Positions 1 through 5,861 of a DNA stretch of 9,610 bases are shown here, one piece after another. A model generated the notes under the pieces. The model saw only the letters and a program-made list of their open reading frames with translations. It was not told the DNA's origin and searched no databases. Source of the stretch: Sulfitobacter sp. (lineage in GTDB: Bacteria > Pseudomonadota > Alphaproteobacteria > Rhodobacterales > Rhodobacteraceae); assembly GCA_026421135.1 (NCBI GenBank), contig JAPKCR010000040.1:1-9610 (forward strand), in the 5' to 3' direction. The translations under genes were made by a program, and so were the position numbers. The stretch's first letter is position 1; each line of letters starts with the position of its first letter.

Positions 1-2457
1 TGCGGTCAAGTCACCCCGCGCACCGCCGAGGGCGGATATCGTCCGCTCTCGGTCACGGCGAAGGATCAGGGCTTCGGAAAGCCGTGTTTCGAATCGTTCG
101 ACGAGGCCGGACATCGGCACATATTTTCCGCCGCCCTGCGACCAGACTTCAAGATCGCGAAGCCTTTCGACCCCATCGCGCTCGTTTTCGGGGAGTCTCA
201 AAATCAGCGGGACTTCGGTGTCGCCTTCCCGCAAGGTTCCCACCCTCAGCCCCGAGGTGCCATATTCAATGGTATCAGCTATGGCTTGCCGACTAGCACC
301 TGCGAGACGCATTCGCGCCTCATCAACGACCGGAATGATCGTAAGTTCGCGCTGGCGCCAATCGGTGCGCGGATCGGTGATGGTTCCCGCCTCCCGGAAA
401 ATCAACATTGCCTCATCCGCCAGCGCACGAAGAATGATCGGGTTCGGCCCCGAGAACCGCACGGCGACGGCCGCTCCCGATGGCGGACCAAAGACGAGTT
501 CCTCGACCCGCACCAGCGCGTTCGGGAACTGCGACGGCAGAGATTGTCTCAGGCTCTGGGCCAAAGCCGGGATCGCTGCCGCGTCCCCAACCCGGACGAT
601 GAGTTGGCCGTATCCCGAATTTGCCTGTTCGGGAGTGTAGGTCAGCATAAAGCGGCTTGCACCGCGACCGACAAGAGATGCAACATCGTTGACACCTTGG
701 GTTTCGCGCAGCACCGACTCCAGTCTTTTCATGTCCTCATCCGTGGTGCGGATGTCGGTCCCCTGCGGCAATTGATACTGGACATAGAACAGTGGTGTGG
801 TCGAGGCCGGGAAAAAAGCCTGCTTGACCTGTCCAAACGCCATCAGCGACGCCACGGTTATACCAACGACCACTAGGACAACGAGCCAGCGAGACCGAAG
901 TGCGCCCCAGAGAACGCCGCGATAAACCGCATAAAAAGCACCCTTGTAAGGATCTTCCGCGACAGTCTTGGGCGCGCGCAACAAAAGGGCACCGAGATAG
1001 GGTGTAATTGTTACGGCGAAAATCCAACTCAGCAGCAAGGAGATGCCGATTACTGCGAAGAGCGAGAAAAGGAACTCGCCGGTTGCGTCCGGCGATAGCC
1101 CGATACCGGAAAAGGCCATAATTCCGATTACCGTTGCGCCCAGAAGCGGAATCGAGGTTGCGGATTCCGTTTCGGACGCAGCTGTTTCAGCGGACTTGCC
1201 CCGAGCCATGCCGATCACCATGCCTTCGGTGATTACGATTGCGTTATCGACCAGCATCCCCATCGCGATGATCAGGGCACCAAGGCTGATGCGCTCCATT
1301 GGAATGCCGAAAACCGACATGAAAAAAATGGTCGCAAGCACTGTCAGGGTGAGAGTCGCGCCCACAACGATCCCCGCGCGCCAGCCCATCGTGAGCATCA
1401 GGGCGCCAACAACGATAGCGACTGACTGCCCAAGACCAACCAGAAAGTTCGAAACGGCCGCGTCCACGACCTTGTGTTGTTCATAAATCGGAGCAACTTC
1501 TACCCCCTTTGGAAGCTGAGCAATCAAGACGCTCATCCGTTCCTCGACGCCGCTTCCAACTTCCACCACGTTACGGTCTGTCAGGGCGGAGATACCTAAC
1601 GTAAAGGCGCGTTCACCGTTGTGACGAATAACTTGACCTGGCTGTTCGGTCTCACTTCGTGTGACACGGGCGATGTCGGCAACGGAGATCTGGCCGACCT
1701 CGCCGGGTGCCCCAAGCCGGAGCGCCTCGATGCCGGCGACCGTAGCGTAGCCCTGCGGTACCGAAACGCCTAAGCGTGCGGGCCCTTCGGTGATCTCCCC
1801 GTTCGCGAATACCCTGTTCTCGTCCGAAATGGCGGCCAGAATCTGGTTTGGTTGTAGCCCGAGGCTGGAAAGGCGGGAGGATGGGATCGCGACCGTTATC
1901 TCCTCCTCAATCAACCCTTGAATCTCGACCTTTGCGACCCCGTCGACAGAAACCAAACCGCGCCGCAGAAAACGTGCAATCTCGCGCTGCTCCGACGGGG
2001 AATAACCATTGGTGGTCACCGCGTAGAACATTCCGTAGACGTCACCGAAATCATCGTTGATGACTGGTTCGCGCGCACCTTCGGGGAGTTCGCCGCGTAT
2101 GTCGCGCAACCGGCGCCGCATCTCGTCCCAGACCTGCGGCATCTCGTCAGGTCCAAAGGTATCTTCAATTTCAACAGTAACCTGAGACATGCCCGGCATC
2201 GATTTAGACTCGATCCGGTCAAGCTGCTTCATCTGCTGCAACGCCCCCTCAACAACTTCGGAAACCTGCTCCTCGACCTCCTCCGCAGTCGCACCAGGAT
2301 ATGGGATGACGACCAGTGCGGTCTTCAGGGTAAAGCTCGGGTCTTCAAGGCGGCCAACGGTACTAAGCCCCCACAATCCGCCCAAGACGCAAAATATGAT
2401 GGCCAGCCAGATGGTGACAGGGCGACTGATTGAGCCTGCAGCGAGAGTCATGGCCAT
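1..2457 (-). CDS. RND-family efflux permease (AcrB-like inner-membrane subunit), 3' end beyond window
   Basis: Proton-driven inner-membrane pump of a tripartite efflux system, exporting substrates from periplasm or membrane through an adaptor and an outer-membrane channel. The minus-strand frame is open from ATG 2457 to position 1, giving 819 codons. RND permeases run about 1,020-1,050 residues, so roughly 200-230 C-terminal residues are missing. Visible features are a first membrane helix (about residues 14-34, after SISRPVT), the family segment YPGATAEEVEEQV near residue 55, a large periplasmic loop, then helices with GALIIAMGMLVDNAIVITEG. This contains D404-N405, equivalent to AcrB D407-D408. 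The last visible part, VPMSGLVERFE...RRDRERTIS, fits the second periplasmic half. Start choice: AGGA inside the adaptor's stop codon region (2465-2468) lies 7 nt upstream of ATG 2457; an in-frame ATG at 2451 is the alternative. It follows the adaptor gene by 9 nt, so the two are co-transcribed. Substrate unknown. N405 places it in a subgroup differing from classic AcrB. Confidence 0.93.
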   Translation of the reverse strand, partial: MAMTLAAGSISRPVTIWLAIIFCVLGGLWGLSTVGRLEDPSFTLKTALVVIPYPGATAEEVEEQVSEVVEGALQQMKQLDRIESKSMPGMSQVTVEIEDTFGPDEMPQVWDEMRRRLRDIRGELPEGAREPVINDDFGDVYGMFYAVTTNGYSPSEQREIARFLRRGLVSVDGVAKVEIQGLIEEEITVAIPSSRLSSLGLQPNQILAAISDENRVFANGEITEGPARLGVSVPQGYATVAGIEALRLGAPGEVGQISVADIARVTRSETEQPGQVIRHNGERAFTLGISALTDRNVVEVGSGVEERMSVLIAQLPKGVEVAPIYEQHKVVDAAVSNFLVGLGQSVAIVVGALMLTMGWRAGIVVGATLTLTVLATIFFMSVFGIPMERISLGALIIAMGMLVDNAIVITEGMVIGMARGKSAETAASETESATSIPLLGATVIGIMAFSGIGLSPDATGEFLFSLFAVIGISLLLSWIFAVTITPYLGALLLRAPKTVAEDPYKGAFYAVYRGVLWGALRSRWLVVLVVVGITVASLMAFGQVKQAFFPASTTPLFYVQYQLPQGTDIRTTDEDMKRLESVLRETQGVNDVASLVGRGASRFMLTYTPEQANSGYGQLIVRVGDAAAIPALAQSLRQSLPSQFPNALVRVEELVFGPPSGAAVAVRFSGPNPIILRALADEAMLIFREAGTITDPRTDWRQRELTIIPVVDEARMRLAGASRQAIADTIEYGTSGLRVGTLREGDTEVPLILRLPENERDGVERLRDLEVWSQGGGKYVPMSGLVERFETRLSEALILRRDRERTISALGGARGDLTA

Positions 2458-2466
2458 GTCGGGATC

Positions 2467-3558
2467 CTAATGCACGTCTGGACGGATATTCATGCCGTCG
2501 GTCAGTTTCCACCAGCCACCTGAGACAACGCGCTGGCCAGCGGCGAGCCCTTCCAGCACCACGATTGCGTTCTCGCGTGGAAGTCCGAGACGCACAGTGC
2601 GCGGTCGGACGGTTCCATTTGATTCATCGAATATCCAGACTCTTGGCTCGGGTGCACTCGTCGTATCAATGGCAGAAACCGGTATAACCACGCTGCCTGT
2701 GCCTCCCGACCCTTCGAGACGTGCGACGACGTTTGCAGTCATGCCCGGCAACAGGCGGAAATCGAGTTCACCTGCAATTGCGAATTCCACCACATAGGTT
2801 TGGGCGACCGGATCCGCTTCAGTCACGAACTCTCGCAGGATCAGCTCGGCCTCGTATCCCGGTGCCGCAGGGAATGTCGCGGTGATGCTGAAATCCTCCG
2901 CGCGGGTCCGCGCCAACGCGGCAATTTCCTCGGGCAGCGATATGTAGACGCGCATTTCGCTGACATCCTGTAGCCGAACGATCGGTGCCGCTGGTGTGGT
3001 ATTGGAGTAGGCTTCCGAAAAGATTCGGCCGACAAGAGCGTCAAACGGTGCTTCGATCCTTGTCTGTGCCAGTCGACGCTCTGCCTCGCGCAAGGCCACT
3101 TCAGACTGGGCAAGCTGTGCCTTCGCTGTGTCGAGCCGTGCCTCTGACCCTGCGCCGCGATTGGCGAGTTCCGCAGACCGCTTAAATTCGCTCGTGGCCA
3201 GATCGAAAGATGCCTGAGCGCGTGCTAAGGCCAATTCGAAGTCGGTTATGTCAAGACGGGCGATCAGCTCGCCCTTTTTCAGACCCTCCCCAGCCGAAAC
3301 GGGTAATTCCAGAATTTGCCCTGAGATTTGAAATGCCAGATCGACCACCCGCAGCGGTTCCAACCGCCCGACGAATACGCGTTGCACATCATTGGTCGCA
3401 GACACCGCCACCGTCAGGGGAACGGTGATCGTTTTGGACACGGCCGTGTTGGTCGTTGACTGATCCTGCGCTATCGACGCTGTTCCGACGCATCCCAAAA
3501 ACGCTGCAAGCAGGCCCAAAGAACGGCCAAAACGTATTAAGGCCTTACCGCAAGTCAT
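2467..3558 (-). CDS. RND efflux periplasmic adaptor (HlyD/AcrA-type membrane fusion protein)
   Basis: Periplasmic adaptor linking the RND permease to an outer-membrane channel. It has 363 residues, a usual length for the family. Residues 1-30 look like a signal sequence: a basic start (KALIRFGR), a hydrophobic core (LGLLAAFLGCVGTA), then a plausible signal peptidase I site after ASIA. A Cys at 23 is not in a good lipobox, so I do not call a lipoprotein. Next come the first half of the lipoyl domain (about 72-104, DLAFQISGQILELPVSAGEG), an Ala/Leu/Glu-rich helical hairpin (about 105-168), the second lipoyl half (IEAPFDALVGRI, about 168-200), a beta-barrel domain (about 200-285, with LLPGMTANV) and the membrane-proximal domain (VIPVSAI to the end). 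The start ATG lies inside the last codons of the TetR gene (14-nt overlap) with no strong Shine-Dalgarno, pointing to translational coupling. The permease follows 9 nt downstream. Confident in family; transported substrate unknown. Confidence 0.93.
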   Translation of the reverse strand: MTCGKALIRFGRSLGLLAAFLGCVGTASIAQDQSTTNTAVSKTITVPLTVAVSATNDVQRVFVGRLEPLRVVDLAFQISGQILELPVSAGEGLKKGELIARLDITDFELALARAQASFDLATSEFKRSAELANRGAGSEARLDTAKAQLAQSEVALREAERRLAQTRIEAPFDALVGRIFSEAYSNTTPAAPIVRLQDVSEMRVYISLPEEIAALARTRAEDFSITATFPAAPGYEAELILREFVTEADPVAQTYVVEFAIAGELDFRLLPGMTANVVARLEGSGGTGSVVIPVSAIDTTSAPEPRVWIFDESNGTVRPRTVRLGLPRENAIVVLEGLAAGQRVVSGGWWKLTDGMNIRPDVH

Positions 3559-4081
3559 TGATCATACTCTCGAGCCGGCCTTTTATCGCGTCGCGTGTCT
3601 TGGTATCATAGGGGGGCATACACAATAGTTGTTGAAACCGCAGGCCGTCCAGTGCGGCGAGTATGACGTGTGCCCCGATCGGATCCGTGGATTGAGACGT
3701 AGCCTTCTGGTGGTCACTCTCAATCATGTTGCGGAGCGGATCTAGAAGTTCGGGGTTTTCCGCAGCCGTCGCAAGTATAGCCATGGAAAGGTTTTCCTTC
3801 AGATTGTTTGACGCAGCGAGCGAATGCAGATGCCCCCGCAGGGTTGCGTTCGGTTTGGCCTGATCGATCTCGCTCATGCTCACGAGATGTTCCTCTATCA
3901 AGTCTTGTAGAAGCGCCGATAGCAGAGCCTGCTTCGAAGGGAAGTTGTAAAGCACGCCCCCCTTGCTCATGCCGATCTCGCGTGCGACGGAATCGATTGT
4001 CAGTTTTCCAGCCCCATGCCGCGCCGTCACTTCGCGTGCAGCGGCAAGGATGTCAGCAGATGCGTTGCGGGACCGTTTCAT
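3545..4081 (-). CDS. TetR/AcrR-family transcriptional repressor of the efflux operon
   Basis: DNA-binding repressor expected to respond to a pump substrate and control this operon, including itself. The protein is 178 residues from ATG 4081. The N-terminal TetR helix-turn-helix spans about residues 28-50, with LTIDSVAREIGMSKGGVLYNFPSKQALL, matching the family pattern (G-S-KG-Y-F-SK). The C-terminal ligand-binding part is all-helical in appearance and recalls other AcrR-like regulators (AALDGLRFQQLL near the end); no ligand can be deduced. Two tandem ATGs exist, at 4084 and 4081. The Shine-Dalgarno AGGAAG (4087-4092) is only 2 nt from the first but 5 nt from the second, so I chose the second. 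As the first gene of the operon it overlaps the adaptor start by 14 nt. Two matching dyad sites lie immediately upstream. Identity as the local regulator is inferred from this layout. Confidence 0.92.
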   Translation of the reverse strand: MKRSRNASADILAAAREVTARHGAGKLTIDSVAREIGMSKGGVLYNFPSKQALLSALLQDLIEEHLVSMSEIDQAKPNATLRGHLHSLAASNNLKENLSMAILATAAENPELLDPLRNMIESDHQKATSQSTDPIGAHVILAALDGLRFQQLLCMPPYDTKTRDAIKGRLESMINDLR

Positions 4082-4092
4082 CATTTCTTCCT

Positions 4093-4128
4093 GACCAAAT
4101 GGTCGGTTTATATACCAGTTGGTCGGTT
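4093..4128 (-). promoter_or_regulatory. Paired TetR-type operators over the efflux operon promoter
   Basis: Two copies of a 15-bp unit, ACCAAATGGTCGGTT (4094-4108) and ACCAGTTGGTCGGTT (4114-4128), differ at two central positions and repeat with an exact 20-bp period. Each carries an ACCA-nn-TGGT dyad; the first extends to GACCA-AA-TGGTC. On the minus strand an AT-rich TATATAAA between and partly within them could be the -10 element; I see no convincing -35. The leftmost site directly abuts the repressor's Shine-Dalgarno. Binding of the TetR protein here, with repression of the whole operon, is inference from dyad form, spacing and position. Confidence 0.7.
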
Positions 4129-4186
4129 ACTCTGTGAGCGTAAAGGTGTCAAGTTACAGAGCCGTGAATGTTTTCACTTTTCACTT

Positions 4187-4898
4187 TTGCCAAACAAGTC
4201 AAGAGGAGTGCCTCGCGTGGATGATCGGCGCGTCATCAGCGGTATCATTCATGTAATCCGGCGCGGCCTGATGTGGCGTGATGCGCCTGAGCGATACGGG
4301 CCGCACAAGACGCTCTAAAACCGGTTCATCCGCTGCGGCGTGATCGGCATGTTCGACTGTATCTTCGCGACGCTGGCGGTTGAGAGCACCGCAACAGGCC
4401 CCGTCATGATCGACGCCACCCATCTCAAAGCCCACCGCTCCGCCGCCAGCCTGATCAAAAAGGGGCTGTTCCCAGACGTATCGGACGCACCAAGGGCGGC
4501 TTGAATTCCAAGTTGCATTCGGTTTGTGACGGCGACGGCAAGCCATTGATATTGTTTCTGACTGAGGGTCAGATCAGCGACTATGAAAGCGCGGACGCTG
4601 TGCTGCCCCACCTCCCGCCAGACACCGACGTGCTGATCGCGGACAGAGAATATGATATGATAGTGACTGGTTCCGCGAGGCCCTGACCGATCTCGACATC
4701 ACACCGTGCATTCCTGGGCGCAAGAACCGTAAGGTGCCGGTCACCTACGACACAAAACTCTACAAGCAGCGCAATCTGGTCGAACGCATGTTCGGCAGGC
4801 TCAAGGATTGGCGAAGGGTCGCAACCCGATACGACCGCTGTGCGCATACATTCATGAGCGCGATCTGCATCGCCCCAACCGTCATATTCTGGTTATGA
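4187..4898 (+). pseudogene. IS5-family (IS427-like group) DDE transposase, degraded
   Basis: Relic of a cut-and-paste insertion-sequence transposase. Homology starts near LPNKSRGVPRVDDRR and runs to a natural end, AICIAPTVIFWL then TGA. Three lesions break it. A TAA at 4316-4318 replaces the expected Tyr in KTL-Y-NRF. A 1-nt deletion near 4472 changes FPRRIGRTKGG into FPDVSDAP. A tandem ATGAT duplication (4652-4656 and 4657-4661) adds 5 nt before DWFREAL. Read through all three frames, the catalytic triad is still present: D in MIDATHLK (4413-4415), D in LIADREYD (4642-4644, with E where Gly is usual) and E in NLVERMFGRLKDWRR (4782-4784). Repaired, it would encode about 235 residues, so some 15-20 N-terminal residues also appear lost or diverged. 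A 7-bp inverted pair, GTTACAG (4153-4159) and CTGTAAC (4903-4909), might be remains of the terminal repeats, but this is weak. No intact element or target duplication is visible. Confidence 0.88.
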
Positions 4899-4929
4899 GA
4901 TGCTGTAACGGGGCCTGCGCCACGCACTG

Positions 4930-5115
4930 CCCGGAACGATTGCAGTCATTTGGCTGGAAGCTAGACCATTGTCGGAGTGGCTAAATCGCGCCCTTCTGGG
5001 GGCGCGTAAGGCAAGGGTTGCACTGGCGAGATGCATTGGTGTTGTTCTTCATCGCATGTGGCGGGACGGCACCGAGTTCAATCACGCATCCCCACCAATC
5101 GTTGGAGGCATTTAG
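4930..5115 (+). pseudogene. C-terminal relic of an IS110-family transposase
   Basis: The plus-strand frame encodes a tail ending in ARKARVALARCIGVVLHRMW followed by RDGTEFNHA and then TAG (5113-5115). This matches from memory the C-terminal signature of one IS110 transposase branch, where a VALARKLAV-like stretch leads to LHRMWxDGTEF. Only the last 40-60 residues are recognisable. The DEDD catalytic domain and the serine-containing central part are absent, and no start codon or Shine-Dalgarno is credible. The relic begins within about 30 nt of the IS5-type pseudogene end, so one element may have been inserted into or next to the other before both decayed. The upstream boundary is uncertain: before about 4960 I see no clear similarity. 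A chance resemblance is possible but unlikely given the length of the motif. Confidence 0.6.
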
Positions 5116-5861
5116 ACAGTATTAGAACGCTTGGAAGCGAACCACTGAAGGCTGCTTGACTGCGGCCCTTCGAGGTCCCCACCGGGACGTGGTTCCGAAG
5201 ATGCCGTGGTCAGGACTGTCGCCGAACTTCTGTTCGAGCACGCTTATGAGATGGGCACTTCGGGCTACCACACTGGACCAGCATCATGTTGGCAGCCATC
5301 GCGCTGATCACGGACCGAAGCATGCACCCGGAGAAGATCTTGGACGGAAGGGTCGCAAATTGACTGCTATTCGAGAACCCGCTCCCAACCTCGTCAAAAA
5401 GGAACGACGACGGACAATGTCAATGTCGTCAAGTTCCGCTCGTCATATTGCCATTGACAAAGACGACCCCATTACCGAAGCCCTGAGCCTAAAGCCTAGT
5501 GGAGGACTAAGTGTTTTCACCATTCACGCAAGCAAGTAGATGACTGTAAACTGTTATAACTCCACGAGAAAGGCGGTGATTATCCGACCATTCAACGGTC
5601 CTATTTGGTCAAGGTTTTCCCGATCCTACCTGCGCGAGCCCGTCGAAATCTACAAAGACAAGTGTGATTGGTCCGTAAACGCAGGCACCGGCTTTGGCTT
5701 CATGTGACTTGCATCTCGCGGCGTTCTTTCGGATCTAGGTGAGTGTAGCGGTTGCCAATCATTTGCTCCCTCGAATAATCAATTTTTAACGCAGAGATGT
5801 TAATTTCGATGTTGCCTCACCATCCTGCATTCAACGGGCCAGATAATGGGATCGCGGCACT
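5116..5861. other. Gene-poor spacer, no recognisable gene
   Basis: Nothing here could be assigned. A short perfect hairpin, GTCCC-CACC-GGGAC (5175-5188), resembles stem-loops seen in the 3' non-coding part of some IS110-type elements and may be the tail of the preceding relic. One plus-strand frame is open from 5126 to 5707 apart from a single TAG at 5537-5539. The encoded sequence (rich in Arg, Ser and His at first, later SYLREPVEIYKDK and ending AGTGFGFM) matches no family I know and has no convincing Shine-Dalgarno. From 5708 to the alkK stop the DNA is more AT-rich. A weak inverted pair, TTAAC and GTTAA, occurs near 5786-5803, but it is not a convincing rho-independent terminator for alkK. 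No tRNA, CRISPR or attachment site was seen. Confidence 0.5.
5175..5188 (+). repeat. Short perfect stem-loop after the IS110 relic
   Basis: GTCCC and GGGAC pair perfectly around a CACC loop, 60 nt after the relic's stop codon. No T-run follows, so it is not a classic terminator. Similar small stems occur in the 3' non-coding ends of some IS110-type elements in my recollection, so it may mark the extent of the dead element. A 5-bp stem can arise by chance. Confidence 0.3.

Noticed and set aside
1043..1486. A 147-codon plus-strand open frame, and other plus-strand frames between 84 and 2700.
   Set aside because: They lie antisense to the RND permease and adaptor genes, whose minus-strand frames show clear family motifs. 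Their Ser/Thr/Pro/Arg-rich products look like antisense shadows.
4164..4177. GTGAA-TGTT-TTCAC inverted repeat and TTTTCAC direct repeats upstream of the IS5-type relic.
   Set aside because: Too short and AT-rich to assign as an operator or IS terminal repeat, and there is no matching copy at the other end of the relic.
4199..4847. Minus-strand open frames of 88-115 codons opposite the IS5-type relic.
   Set aside because: The plus strand carries recognisable transposase motifs through all segments, so the reverse frames are shadows.
5540..5707. 55-codon plus-strand ORF ending VNAGTGFGFM, with a passing resemblance to the cold-shock KGFGFI motif.
   Set aside because: No Shine-Dalgarno, the rest of a cold-shock domain is absent, and the match is limited to a few glycines and phenylalanines. 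Kept only as part of the spacer description.
5784..5804. Possible terminator downstream of alkK (TTAAC and GTTAA arms).
   Set aside because: The arms are only 5 bp and AT-rich, and no GC stem followed by a T-run is seen on the minus strand.
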